Assembly (NCBI RefSeq): GCF_003815715.1
Contig: NZ_CP033922.1
Span: forward strand, 3,520,001-3,584,000
Direction of reading: 5' to 3'
Source: Chryseobacterium sp. G0162
GTDB taxonomy: Bacteria; Bacteroidota; Bacteroidia; Flavobacteriales; Weeksellaceae
DNA length: 64,000 bases
Part shown: in pieces, positions 33,684-42,455 of the stretch
How the letters are laid out: every line of letters starts with the position of its first letter
Position numbering within the stretch: the stretch's first letter is position 1
The notes under the pieces: generated by a model
Seen by the model: the letters and a program-made list of their open reading frames with translations, nothing else
Databases searched by the model: none
Told to the model about the DNA's origin: nothing
Translations under genes and position numbers: made by a program

Positions 33684-33693
33684 ATTTACAATA

Positions 33694-33752
33694 AAGACAA
33701 TGCGTTGTCTTAATATCAGGCTGGGTACAGATGAAAACTTGTATCCAGCCTG
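33694..33752. terminator. Two tandem hairpins after valS
   Basis: First hairpin: AAGACAA, TGCG, TTGTCTT at 33694-33711. Second: CAGGCTGGGTACA at 33717-33729 with TGTATCCAGCCTG at 33740-33752 (one G-T pair). Neither is followed by a T-tract, so they may not be intrinsic terminators. They lie between valS and a gene 21 bases further on. Confidence 0.45.
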
Positions 33753-33773
33753 ATGGTTTAAAGAATAAATAAA

Positions 33774-34409
33774 ATGACACATATAGAAAACATAAAAAAG
33801 CTATTTTCGAAGGACTTTGTAGAAAATCCGTTATTAGAAAGCTTTGAAGTAGGGAAAATTTATCTTTCCAGTGGAAAGCTGGTCGCTTGTGATCCTTTAA
33901 TCACTAATGATATGCTTCCATTTTCTACAGAATTTCCAAAAGGAGAATTTTCTGTGATGCTACATAAGGAAAGAGAAAGCAATTGCGTAGCCTATGCGGA
34001 AATTATTTTCAATACTAAAGAAATTAAAGACTGGAAGCTCGCAACTACTGCGGGACAGAATATTAAAGAACTGGCAGAAGGAGAGGTTTTTGGATATCCG
34101 GTAGAAAGCGGTATGGGCTGTTTTATGGATGTGGATACTCAAAACAGTCTGAATGAATTGGAACAGAAACTTTATCAGAATAAAGGTGGAGACTTTATGG
34201 GAATTTATGAAGAGTTTTTCCATGGACATTTCTTTGATGAAAATGGTGCAATAGATCAATATGCATTTCTAAAGCCTTCAGAAACTCATCCTGGGACAAT
34301 ATTTGCTTTTGAGACCGGATATGGGGAAGGTTTTTATGCCAGCTACATTGCTTTTGATAAAAATCAATCACCAGTGAAGATTATTACAGAATTTATTGAA
34401 ATAAGTTAG
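33774..34409 (+). CDS. DUF4241 protein
   Basis: 211 residues with no signal peptide or membrane segment. The family features are VACDPLITNDMLPFSTEFPKG near residue 40, the alternating strands VMLHKERESNCVAYAEIIF, and the conserved GYPVESGMGCFMD followed near the end by TIFAFETGYGEGFYASYIAFD. DUF4241 proteins are widespread in Bacteroidetes and Firmicutes and sometimes occur near toxin-immunity loci; none is visible here. Function unknown. Confidence 0.8.
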   Translation: MTHIENIKKLFSKDFVENPLLESFEVGKIYLSSGKLVACDPLITNDMLPFSTEFPKGEFSVMLHKERESNCVAYAEIIFNTKEIKDWKLATTAGQNIKELAEGEVFGYPVESGMGCFMDVDTQNSLNELEQKLYQNKGGDFMGIYEEFFHGHFFDENGAIDQYAFLKPSETHPGTIFAFETGYGEGFYASYIAFDKNQSPVKIITEFIEIS

Positions 34410-34428
34410 GTAAAATTAGTTATTTTTG
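34396..34428 (+). promoter_or_regulatory. Promoter of the ribokinase-like gene, TTG-N22-TATTTTTG
   Basis: The TTG at 34396-34398 and box TATTTTTG at 34421-34428 are 22 bases apart, within the accepted 17-23 range. The ATG at 34476 follows after about 42 leader bases. The -33 element lies within the 3' end of the DUF4241 gene. Confidence 0.6.
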
Positions 34429-34475
34429 GCATGGAATTTAGTCTGTTATAATTTTTAAACTAATATCAAAACACA

Positions 34476-35366
34476 ATGAATTTCTCATCAGAACAACCAA
34501 AAATTATCGTTGTAGGCAGCTCCTCAATAGATCTTGTTTTGGAAACCGATAAACTTCCCTTACCTAACGAAACGGTTCTAGCTGTTAACTCAGAAAGCTA
34601 TTTTGGTGGAAAAGGAGCCAACCAGGCAGTAGGAACTGCAAGATTGGGAGCCAGTGTTTATTTTATAGGTTGTGTTGGAATGGACCCTTTGGGACAGCAG
34701 ATCATGAGAAATCTGGTGGGGGAAAATGTGAATGTAGGCTTTGTACATGAAACAGATAAAGAGTCAACAGGAACAGCTTATGTAACCACTTCTGAGGGAA
34801 ATGCCGCTATTGTAGTGGTCCCTGCTGCCAATAAATACCTTAATAAATCTCATATTGATGAGGCTGACCGTTATTTCCATACTTCTGACCTTGTCCTTAT
34901 ACAGCTTGAGGTTTCGATGGATGTTGTGGAATATACAGTGAAAAAGGCTAAAAAATATGGTAAAAAAGTAGGACTGTATGCTTCTCCTGCTATGAGGGTG
35001 AGTGATGAAATTTTGGAAGCGGTAGATTTTATTGTAGCCAAAAGTAATGAACTGTTTATTATTTTTGGTGAAGAAAAAAGAGAAGAAGTTCTTAAAAAAT
35101 ATTTTAATAAAGTATTTGTAAGAGATGATACCAATTCTACCATTTATTTTGACGGTACAGAAATGAAGTATTACAGGAAGAATAAAGATAAAACTGTTTA
35201 TAAAATGGGAATGGGTGATGCATTTACTTCAGGATTTGCAATTGCACTTTGCCATGGGAACTCTGTTGAAGACTGTGTGAAATTTGGAAATGATGTTTCA
35301 TCCCGGGTTTCCGGAAGTAAAGGATCACAAACTGGCTTACCAAGAATGTCAGATTTCTTTTCTTAA
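34476..35366 (+). CDS. Ribokinase-type PfkB carbohydrate kinase
   Basis: 296 residues. PfkB signature 1 is in FGGKGANQAVGTARLGASVYF, and the substrate- and ATP-binding region is near the C-terminus. The active site motif normally GAGD is G245-M246-G247-D248, in MGMGDAFTSGF, keeping the catalytic aspartate D248. The family phosphorylates ribose and other sugars or nucleosides with ATP. Closest in architecture to ribokinase, but no ribose transporter or operon is nearby, so substrate is open. A terminator follows. Confidence 0.85.
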   Translation: MNFSSEQPKIIVVGSSSIDLVLETDKLPLPNETVLAVNSESYFGGKGANQAVGTARLGASVYFIGCVGMDPLGQQIMRNLVGENVNVGFVHETDKESTGTAYVTTSEGNAAIVVVPAANKYLNKSHIDEADRYFHTSDLVLIQLEVSMDVVEYTVKKAKKYGKKVGLYASPAMRVSDEILEAVDFIVAKSNELFIIFGEEKREEVLKKYFNKVFVRDDTNSTIYFDGTEMKYYRKNKDKTVYKMGMGDAFTSGFAIALCHGNSVEDCVKFGNDVSSRVSGSKGSQTGLPRMSDFFS

Positions 35367-35422
35367 AGCTATTTACGGCATATCGAAAGTTCAAAACTAA
35401 ACATAATAATATACTGAAAATG

Positions 35423-35446
35423 TCCACTTTTATAGTGGATTTTTTC
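35423..35446 (+). terminator. Terminator after ribokinase-like gene
   Basis: TCCACT and AGTGGA form a six-base stem with a five-base loop, followed by TTTTTTCTTTTT. It lies 57 bases after the ribokinase stop and 11 bases before the next start. Confidence 0.65.
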
Positions 35447-35456
35447 TTTTTATCCT

Positions 35457-36299
35457 ATGGAAAAACTAATACTTACCACAGAAGATCATGCCTCCCTGGC
35501 TGTCCATCTTTTTCATCCTGAAAAAAATAATGGAAAATTATTGCTCATTAACTCTGCAACGGGAGTTAAGCAACAGGTATATTTTTCTTTTGCAAAATAC
35601 TTTTCGGAGCAGGGATTTACTGTAATGACTTATGATTATAGAGGAATAGGATTGTCTAAACCGGACCATATGAAAGGTTTCCAGGGATCTATGAGAATTT
35701 GGGGTTCAAAGGATTATAAAATAGTAACCACATACATTAAAAATAGGTTTTCTGAGTATAGAAAATTCTGTCTGGGACATTCTGTAGGAGCTTTGATTTT
35801 GGGAATGAATAAAGATTCTGAAATGTTTGAAGAATTGATATTTGTAGGAACCCAGAATGCCTTTGTAGGAAACCTCAGGCTAAAGACAAAAATTGAAGCA
35901 TACCTCGGGTTCGGAATTGTACAGCCATTAACCACCTCATTGCTAGGATACTTTCCTGCCAATTGGTTCGGGCTGGGAGAAAGTCTTCCAAAAAATTGTG
36001 CATATGACTGGAGAACCTTAATTTTAAACAAAAAATCAACCAACAGACTGTTGGAGAAAATTGATGATTATTCTAAAAATTTGACACAGAAAGTATTTGT
36101 AGTTCGTGCAGAGGATGATGTATGGTTAACAGAAAAAGGAGTTCTGAGCCTTTTAAATAATACTTATCCTAATCTTAAACCTACGTATAGACTGGTGAAA
36201 ACTGCAGAATCTGAGAAAAAAGAAATAGGTCATGTTAATTTTTTTAGAAGCTATAATCACAAGCTCTGGAATATTATTTTAAATGAACTGATAGATTAA
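35457..36299 (+). CDS. Alpha/beta-hydrolase fold protein
   Basis: 280 residues. The nucleophile elbow G107-H108-S109-V110-G111 is in LGHSVGAL, after MTYDYRGIGLSKP, the standard alpha/beta-hydrolase oxyanion-hole region. A catalytic Asp is likely in VVRAEDDVWLTEKG and a His in EIGHVNFF. Esterase or lipase-like activity on small substrates is expected, possibly with a lid domain in the 130-190 stretch. Its stop overlaps the start of the HD gene by one base (TAATG), so the pair is coupled. Confidence 0.82.
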   Translation: MEKLILTTEDHASLAVHLFHPEKNNGKLLLINSATGVKQQVYFSFAKYFSEQGFTVMTYDYRGIGLSKPDHMKGFQGSMRIWGSKDYKIVTTYIKNRFSEYRKFCLGHSVGALILGMNKDSEMFEELIFVGTQNAFVGNLRLKTKIEAYLGFGIVQPLTTSLLGYFPANWFGLGESLPKNCAYDWRTLILNKKSTNRLLEKIDDYSKNLTQKVFVVRAEDDVWLTEKGVLSLLNNTYPNLKPTYRLVKTAESEKKEIGHVNFFRSYNHKLWNIILNELID

Positions 36300-36946
36300 T
36301 GAAAAGTACAATTAACAACACCGTAGAATTTGTAAAGGAAAAACTAGAGGGTGCAGAGGCAGGACACGACTGGTTCCATATTGAAAGAGTATGGAAACTT
36401 GCTAAGAAAATAGCTGAAACAGAAGAGAATTGTGATCCCAATGTAGTAGAATTGTCTGCATTATTACACGATATCGCAGATCCTAAATTTCATAACGGAG
36501 ATGAAACCATAGCTCCGAAAATATCCAGAGAATTTTTAGCAAAGCAAAATGTCCCCAATGAAACCATTGAAAAGGTTTTATTTGTGATCGAAAATATTTC
36601 ATTTAAAAACAGAAGTCAGGCACCTGCCGATCCATCTATTGAACTACAAATTGTGCAGGATGCTGATCGTATTGATGCTATTGGAGCCATAGGAATTGCC
36701 AGAACATTCAATTTTGGAGGGTTTAAAAATAATCCGATGTATGATCCCAACGTCCAGCCTGATCTCCATATGTCAAAAGAGCAATATAAAAAGTCTAATG
36801 GTACAACCATCAATCATTTTTATGAAAAATTATTGTTGCTGAAGGATCTGATGAATACCGAACATGGGAAAAAAATGGCACAGGAAAGACATGATTATAT
36901 GCTGAATTTCCTTGACCAATTCTATAAAGAGTGGAATGTAGATTAG
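36299..36946 (+). CDS. HD-domain phosphohydrolase
   Basis: 215 residues. The HD metal site is complete: H27 in HDWFHIERV, the HD pair H57-D58 in ALLHDIAD, and D123-ish in VQDADRIDAIGAIG. The fold cleaves phosphate esters or nucleotides with divalent metals, and this short form resembles the YedJ/YpgQ-type family. Translation is coupled to the hydrolase gene upstream by a one-base overlap. Substrate unknown. Confidence 0.87.
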   Translation: MKSTINNTVEFVKEKLEGAEAGHDWFHIERVWKLAKKIAETEENCDPNVVELSALLHDIADPKFHNGDETIAPKISREFLAKQNVPNETIEKVLFVIENISFKNRSQAPADPSIELQIVQDADRIDAIGAIGIARTFNFGGFKNNPMYDPNVQPDLHMSKEQYKKSNGTTINHFYEKLLLLKDLMNTEHGKKMAQERHDYMLNFLDQFYKEWNVD

Positions 36947-36973
36947 ACATTCTCTTAAAAAATCTGAAATCAG

Positions 36974-36981
36974 TATCTTTG
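36974..36981 (+). promoter_or_regulatory. -7 promoter box TATCTTTG, four bases before the ATG
   Basis: Exact TAnnTTTG box between the HD gene and the membrane-protein gene, with only four bases between box and start codon. By the rnpB spacing, transcription should start at or one base inside the ATG at 36986. Confidence 0.5.
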
Positions 36982-36985
36982 CAGT

Positions 36986-37579
36986 ATGGTATTTTTCATT
37001 CTTGTTATCTTTTGGGCGTGTATATTTTCCTTGATTTTATATAAAGTAAAATCAGGAGGAATGGCAAAATGGGCAAGACTGTTCCGTATTGTAACAGTAG
37101 TTTCTTCTATCTCAATTTTTACGTATTGGTTTATAAAGAAAAGTGCTGTGGCATTTGTGGATAACTCTGTAGGACTACAAGTTGTTAATAAACTTCCTCA
37201 AGCATTGGATTTTTATCTTATTAATGTCAATAAAATTGATAATACCACTAGCCTTGAACCTAAGCATATTGGGAAAATACGTCCGGAATATTACAGGATA
37301 GAATATCTGAAAATGGACAAGTCTGATGAGTATTGGATTGTAGGTTATCTTGGAAAGAAAAATCTGGTGTATTTTTCACAGCATTCTGTTCCTAATAAGA
37401 ATATGGATCAGATTGTGGAAGTACAGAATTATATCAACCAAAGCATGAAGCTGTCTGAAGCTGCTAAAAAACAGGTGGATGCTTACAATTATGAAAATAC
37501 AAAGCTGGGAATCTGGATTACATTGGACTTTCTGCTTTTATTTCTCAATCTGGTATTGCTTCTGAAGAAAAATAAATAA
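36986..37579 (+). CDS. Hypothetical membrane protein with three predicted helices
   Basis: 197 residues. Hydrophobic segments are at about residues 2-19 (VFFILVIFWACIFSLILY), 36-50 and 174-193 near the C-terminus, with a soluble middle of about 120 residues. The family is not recognised. The ATG directly follows a -7 box, so the mRNA is probably leaderless; an alternative start at Met26 would remove the first helix. Single gene, ending at a hairpin terminator. Confidence 0.6.
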   Translation: MVFFILVIFWACIFSLILYKVKSGGMAKWARLFRIVTVVSSISIFTYWFIKKSAVAFVDNSVGLQVVNKLPQALDFYLINVNKIDNTTSLEPKHIGKIRPEYYRIEYLKMDKSDEYWIVGYLGKKNLVYFSQHSVPNKNMDQIVEVQNYINQSMKLSEAAKKQVDAYNYENTKLGIWITLDFLLLFLNLVLLLKKNK

Positions 37580-37589
37580 GTTATATATT

Positions 37590-37625
37590 CTCTCGCAGAT
37601 TTCACAAAATCTGCGAGAGTTTTAT
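37590..37625. terminator. Terminator between convergent genes
   Basis: CTCTCGCAGATTT (37590-37602) and AAATCTGCGAGAG (37607-37619) form a 13-bp perfect stem with a four-base loop, followed by TTTTATT. It lies between the membrane protein gene (+) and a small gene on the minus strand. Confidence 0.8.
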
Positions 37626-37627
37626 TA

Positions 37628-37858
37628 TTAAGGATAATCCAGAAGGTGCATAATCTGTTCTTTAAATTCCTCAGGACATTCTTTTACTAATTTATCTTTG
37701 TTCTGTTTACTGATCTGATGAGGTTCCAGCCATTCAATTTTATTGGAGTTCAGGCTATGGCTATCATATACCCTTTTTATAGTATGGTCTTCATAGAAGG
37801 TATATTCGTCGCCAAGCCAGTTGCTGGAGACGCTGATTGTACAAATTTCCTTTTTCAT
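37628..37858 (-). CDS. Small hypothetical protein
   Basis: 76 residues from the ATG at 37858. A longer frame starts with GTG at 37891, but that adds MNNGILKKINV-like residues with no clear signal. The sequence (KEICTISVSSNWLGDEYTFY and ...KDKLVKECPEEFKEQIMHLLDYP) is soluble, with two cysteines, and is not recognised. It is monocistronic and ends beside the terminator at 37590-37625. Confidence 0.5.
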   Translation of the reverse strand: MKKEICTISVSSNWLGDEYTFYEDHTIKRVYDSHSLNSNKIEWLEPHQISKQNKDKLVKECPEEFKEQIMHLLDYP

Positions 37859-37991
37859 GACATTGATTTTTTTAAGTATACCATTATTCACTATGAATGG
37901 GTATTACTCTAATTTATAAAATTTTCCGTTATGAAAAAGCTTTTGTTGTAATTTGAACTGTAAATTAAAATTAGTCTATTTAAAATTTTAA

Positions 37992-38882
37992 CTAAAATAG
38001 GCTTCCCATATTTTCAGTGGCCATTTGAGGAATATGGATTTCTGTTTTCCATTCTTCATTCATTTTTTTGATGAAATAAGCGGAAAGAAGTGGAGAGGCT
38101 TTTTCAATATTCTGATGGACAAAGAAATAGAGATTCTGAAGCCCGTCTTTTTTCCATTGAGTAAGGTGTTTTAACCAATCATCCAGTCTTTCATAATCAC
38201 TTTCTGCATTGGCACCTACATATCGGATAAACGCATTGGGGGTGGTAAGACGCATGTGAAGCATATCTCTTCTTCCGGCGGTATCTACAATAATATTAGT
38301 GATATTATAAGTTTCAAAAAGCTCACAGGTAGTGTTTAGAATTTCTTCATCAGTAAACCATTCCGTATTTCTGAGTTCTATAGCAAGAGGAACTTCTTTA
38401 GGCCATTCTTTTACAAATTTTTCCAGCCTGTCATAATCTTTTGGTTTAAAGTTATCATGAAGCTGAAGGAAAGCCATTCCAAGTTTTTCATCAAAATTCA
38501 TCACGGCTGATGCAAAATGGGTAACGGGATCTGTAACGTCAATCAGTCTTCTGAAGTGAGAAACAGTGTTGGTAATCTTAGGAAAAAATTTAAAATTTTC
38601 CGGAGTTTTTTCTTTCCAAGTTTTTACCTGATCCGGAGTGGGCATTCCATAAAAGGTAGCGTTTAATTCAATGGAATTAAATTGAGTGGCATAATATGTT
38701 AACTCATCTTTGGTTCCTTTGGGATAGAATCCTTTAAGGTCCGTTTTGTTCCATTTGGCACATCCGATTGAAATATTTTCCAGTCCTTTTTTATTAAGAC
38801 TTAAAATTTCTTTAGTTCTGGAGTGATCTTTAGGAAGGGTGAAATCTATTTTTGATGGGTCTTCTACTTGTCCGAATTTCAT
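37992..38882 (-). CDS. DUF72 protein
   Basis: 296 residues. A DUF72 TIM-barrel-like domain: IGCAKWNKTDLKGFYPKGTKDELTYYATQFNSIELN is the family N-terminal block, with the conserved FYGMP and FKFFPKI segments. It has no export signal. Despite the wide distribution of the family, its role is unknown; a nuclease-like or metal-dependent activity has been suggested for it in the literature but is not shown here. Gene is divergent from the TonB receptor. Confidence 0.85.
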   Translation of the reverse strand: MKFGQVEDPSKIDFTLPKDHSRTKEILSLNKKGLENISIGCAKWNKTDLKGFYPKGTKDELTYYATQFNSIELNATFYGMPTPDQVKTWKEKTPENFKFFPKITNTVSHFRRLIDVTDPVTHFASAVMNFDEKLGMAFLQLHDNFKPKDYDRLEKFVKEWPKEVPLAIELRNTEWFTDEEILNTTCELFETYNITNIIVDTAGRRDMLHMRLTTPNAFIRYVGANAESDYERLDDWLKHLTQWKKDGLQNLYFFVHQNIEKASPLLSAYFIKKMNEEWKTEIHIPQMATENMGSLF

Positions 38883-38990
38883 ATTAAGCGGTTTTAATGT
38901 TTAAAATTAATCATTTTTTCACTGTATTTTCATAGAAAGGGTATAAAATGAAGAAGAAAATTACATGAACATTAAGCTTTTTTTAAGGAA

Positions 38991-39029
38991 ATGTTAAACT
39001 TTATGTTACGCAATGTTAATTCTATGTTA
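38991..39029. repeat. Four helically phased ATGTTA repeats upstream of the receptor gene
   Basis: ATGTTA occurs at 38991, 39003, 39013 and 39024, spaced 12, 10 and 11 bases, so all copies face the same side of the helix. The last copy lies 23 bases upstream of the -7 box TAATTTTG (39053-39060). The layout suits a response regulator or activator that binds direct repeats. Confidence 0.45.
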
Positions 39030-39052
39030 CCATACTTCATCTTTCCTCAATC

Positions 39053-39060
39053 TAATTTTG
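39053..39060 (+). promoter_or_regulatory. -7 promoter box TAATTTTG of the TonB-dependent receptor
   Basis: Exact TAnnTTTG box, 26 bases before the ATG at 39086. The ATGTTA repeat array is just upstream of it. Confidence 0.6.
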
Positions 39061-39085
39061 CAACAAGTTTTGTAGCAATAAAAAT

Positions 39086-42000
39086 ATGAAGAAAAAATTG
39101 ATCTGTGCTTTTGCTTTATTATCTTTTGGATTTGCATTCTCACAGGAAACCAGCTCTAAAATTTTTGGAAGATTAAAAGGTGTTTCTTCTGAAGTTACAG
39201 TAAGGGTAGTACATATTCCTACCAATAGTACCTTTGAAACCAAAAGTAATAGTAAAGGACAGTTTAGTTTAGATAATCTTCAACCGGGAGGTCCTTATAA
39301 ATTGGAGATATCTGACGGGTCACAGGTTATTTATGAAAATCCTAATTTACAACTTTCATTAGGAAACAACGATCTTCCGGTGGTAGAAGTTGGAAACAAG
39401 GAAAAGACCATTGATGAGGTGAAGATTACCTCGAAAAAGACTAATGTAAAATATGGAGTTGGGATTAGCCAGGCGCAGATTTCAGGGCTTCCCAATATTA
39501 ACCGGGGGATCCAGGATGTTACCAAATTAGTTCCTCAGAGTGCCAACAACTCTTTCAATGGAACCAATTTCCGTTATAATAACGTTACGATTGATGGTTC
39601 GATCAACAACGATGCAATTGGTTTCAGTCCTTCATTAGGAGGCCAGACCGGTACTTCAGGGATGCCTGGAAGCAGCACGCGTTCCAATTCAATTAGTTTG
39701 GATGCCATTCAGGATGTACAGGTGTATATTGCTCCTTATGATGTGAAGCTTGGAAATTTCCTTGGGGGAAGTATCAATGCGGTAACCAGAAGCGGAAGCA
39801 ATGACGTTACGGGTTCTATGTATGTGTATGGTAGAAATGCAGCAATCACAGGAAGAAACAGAGTAGGTGATAATTCGAAAATGCCAAGTGATTTCTCTGA
39901 TTTTATTTATGGAGGAAGAGTAGGGCTGCCAGTAGTGAGAGATAAAGTGTTTTTATTCACAAATCTGGAATATACCAAAAGGGTAGATCCGATATTTTAT
40001 AACGCCAATGATCCCAATGGATTGATAAACGAGTCTGTGGCTCAGAACATTTCAGATTTCGTGCAAAAGAAGTACGGATTCAATGTAGGAAGCTTTAACG
40101 GTTACAATAACTTTTCTGAAAGTGCTAAGCTTTTTAATAAGCTAGACTGGAAGATCAATGATAAGCATACTTTATCCATCAAAAATAATACGGTATTTTC
40201 CCAGGCATCCAACCTTGAAAGAGATGGTGCCAATTTCAGATTTTCAAGTATGGATTTTGTTCAAAAAAATACGGCTTCTACAACTACCCTTGAATTGAAA
40301 AGCCGTTTTAATGATAGATGGAATAACAATTTAGTGGTTGGTTATTCTTCTATTCACGATTATAGAGATCCTACTTCTGCGAATTCGATGTTCCCGCAGG
40401 TTGAAATTACCCATAACGGTGGAACTATTTTGTTAGGAAATGACAGAGAAGCTACTGTTTTCAATATGAAACAGAAAACTTTTGAAATTACGGATAATCT
40501 TACCTATAAAACCGGAAATCATACTTTCTTATTAGGAACTCACAATGAGTTATATAATATCAATTATGGATTTGTAAACGCCTTGAATGGAAGAATATCT
40601 TATAAGTCACTAAATGATTTTTATAATGGTACGCCTGCAAGGATAAGAGGAACCTATCCTTTTAACGGAAACAGCAGACAAGAGCTTTTCGACAATCCTT
40701 ATGCGCAATATAAAGTTAACCTTCTTTCATTATATCTGCAGGATGAGATCAATTTGGGAAGAGTGAGACTTTCACCGGGAGTAAGGGTTGATTATACAGA
40801 TTTACCTAATAAACCCCAATTAAGTCAGGCTGTTAATAACTCTCCTCAAGACCCTTATTTCGGAAATACTTATAGTTATACTCCGTTAAGCCAGCTAACC
40901 AATAGTTATCTTAACAAGCCTACCTTATCTCCAAGACTTGGGTTTACCATCGATGTTACGGAAGACCGGTCTATGGTATTAAGAGGAGGTTCGGGTATTT
41001 TTGTAGGAAGAATCCCATTTGCATGGTTAGGATATGCTTATTATAATGATGGAGTAGGTTTCGGAAGCTATGATTATAATGCTCCTACTACTGCACAGAT
41101 TGCTGCTAACGGAGATCCGTTGGTGGGAGCTAATTTCCCGAAGTGGCAAAATTCTTCAAAAGTACAGGTTGACCTTATTGATAATAACTTTAAGATGCCA
41201 AGAGTATGGAGAAGCTCCCTTGCATTCGATTATACCCTTTCCGGATATAAACTGACATTAGAAGGGATTTACACCAAAGTATTGTATGACCTTAAATTCC
41301 AACAGGTAAATAAAACGGATAATGTGACCTACTACAGTTATGATGTTAATCACGAAATGCCGATTTATACAACGAATATCAATAGTAATTTTTCTAATGC
41401 ATATCTATTATCCAATACAAAAGATGGGTACCGTTACAACCTGACGGCTCAGATTTCAAAATCATACAATTTCGGATTTAATTTCTTTGCAGCCTATACG
41501 TATGGTGATGCGAAAGATATAACGAATGGTATCAGAAACTCGATGGAAAGTAACTGGCAGATGAATCAGTCTCTGACTCCAAATGATCCTAAGTTGACAA
41601 CTTCCAATTTTGCGATCAAGAATAGGATCGTAGCTAACCTTGGATATGCGTTTAATATTTCCAAATCTAACAGGTTATCTACCAATGTATATTTTAATGC
41701 TCAATCAGGAAACCCTTTCTCATGGGGATTTATAAACAGTACAATTGCCAATACGGGGCAAGCGGCAGGCCTTGCTTATATCTTTAAAGATGCTGCTGAA
41801 GCGGCTAAATATATTGTTCCTATAAAAGATGGATCAGGAAATGTACTGGTAACTGCTCAGCAACAGGTTGCAGATTACGAGAACTTCGTTAATAACAATG
41901 ATTACTTGAAATCAAGAAGAGGAAAGTTTACCGAAAGAAATGGAGATACCACCCCTTGGAATATTCAGGCAGATATCAGAATTATGGATGAGATCAGATT

Positions 42001-42271
42001 GAGTGAAAAATCTAAGAACAATATCCAGATCTCTTTAAGTATCATTAATTTCACTAATTTATTGAATAAAGATTGGGGTAAAGTGTACTTTGTTCCTAAT
42101 ACTTTCAACTCTACCGCCAGCGTAGGGCTTACAAAAGTTGGAAATGTGGCACCGGGACAACCTTCAGCCGGAGATCCTACTTATACCTTCAAAACACCGG
42201 GATCTGCTTATACAATAGATCAGTTTGCATCAAGATTCCAGGCTCAGATAGGAGTAAGGTATAACTTCTAA
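39086..42271 (+). CDS. TonB-dependent outer-membrane receptor, Oar-like
   Basis: 1061 residues. Signal peptide MKKKLICAFALLSFGFAFSQ; then a carboxypeptidase-regulatory-like (beta-sandwich) domain to about residue 100; then the plug domain (KTIDEVKITSKKTNVKYGVG and LPNINRGIQDVTKLVPQSANN); then a 22-strand barrel ending in QIGVRYNF with the C-terminal aromatic typical of outer-membrane proteins. No obvious TonB box, often weak in this group. The architecture matches the Oar-like receptors of Flavobacteriia, some of which take up or secrete peptides and proteins. Substrate unknown. Ends at a terminator. Confidence 0.9.
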   Translation: MKKKLICAFALLSFGFAFSQETSSKIFGRLKGVSSEVTVRVVHIPTNSTFETKSNSKGQFSLDNLQPGGPYKLEISDGSQVIYENPNLQLSLGNNDLPVVEVGNKEKTIDEVKITSKKTNVKYGVGISQAQISGLPNINRGIQDVTKLVPQSANNSFNGTNFRYNNVTIDGSINNDAIGFSPSLGGQTGTSGMPGSSTRSNSISLDAIQDVQVYIAPYDVKLGNFLGGSINAVTRSGSNDVTGSMYVYGRNAAITGRNRVGDNSKMPSDFSDFIYGGRVGLPVVRDKVFLFTNLEYTKRVDPIFYNANDPNGLINESVAQNISDFVQKKYGFNVGSFNGYNNFSESAKLFNKLDWKINDKHTLSIKNNTVFSQASNLERDGANFRFSSMDFVQKNTASTTTLELKSRFNDRWNNNLVVGYSSIHDYRDPTSANSMFPQVEITHNGGTILLGNDREATVFNMKQKTFEITDNLTYKTGNHTFLLGTHNELYNINYGFVNALNGRISYKSLNDFYNGTPARIRGTYPFNGNSRQELFDNPYAQYKVNLLSLYLQDEINLGRVRLSPGVRVDYTDLPNKPQLSQAVNNSPQDPYFGNTYSYTPLSQLTNSYLNKPTLSPRLGFTIDVTEDRSMVLRGGSGIFVGRIPFAWLGYAYYNDGVGFGSYDYNAPTTAQIAANGDPLVGANFPKWQNSSKVQVDLIDNNFKMPRVWRSSLAFDYTLSGYKLTLEGIYTKVLYDLKFQQVNKTDNVTYYSYDVNHEMPIYTTNINSNFSNAYLLSNTKDGYRYNLTAQISKSYNFGFNFFAAYTYGDAKDITNGIRNSMESNWQMNQSLTPNDPKLTTSNFAIKNRIVANLGYAFNISKSNRLSTNVYFNAQSGNPFSWGFINSTIANTGQAAGLAYIFKDAAEAAKYIVPIKDGSGNVLVTAQQQVADYENFVNNNDYLKSRRGKFTERNGDTTPWNIQADIRIMDEIRLSEKSKNNIQISLSIINFTNLLNKDWGKVYFVPNTFNSTASVGLTKVGNVAPGQPSAGDPTYTFKTPGSAYTIDQFASRFQAQIGVRYNF

Positions 42272-42310
42272 TTACTACTTTTTTATATTACTCAATATAC
42301 TTCTTTTTCA

Positions 42311-42342
42311 AAGGTTCGGATTTTCTTTCCGGGCCTTTTTTT
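42311..42342 (+). terminator. Terminator after the TonB-dependent receptor
   Basis: AAGGTTCGGA (42311-42320) pairs with TCCGGGCCTT with two G-T pairs, followed by a T run. It ends about 40 bases after the stop. Confidence 0.7.
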
Positions 42343-42359
42343 GCTGTGTACAATAAAAG

Positions 42360-42455
42360 AAGAAATAATATTACTTAATACTAATTGAGCAATATTATCT
42401 CTTCTATTCCATCAAAAAAAGATCTTTTTTTGATTATTTATTTATTTATTTATTT
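42360..42455. repeat. Palindromes and TTTA microsatellite at the 3' end of the lectin gene
   Basis: Three elements are stacked: an inverted repeat GAAGAAATAATATT / AATATTATCTCTTC (about 42360-42403), a perfect 24-base palindrome of A and T runs around GATC (42411-42434), and TTTA repeated about five times (42436-42455), which spans the stop codon of the lectin gene at 42450-42452. The palindrome may terminate transcription in both directions. Confidence 0.5.

Noticed and set aside
42436..42455. TTTA repeats as a CRISPR array
   Set aside because: Repeat unit is four bases without spacers.
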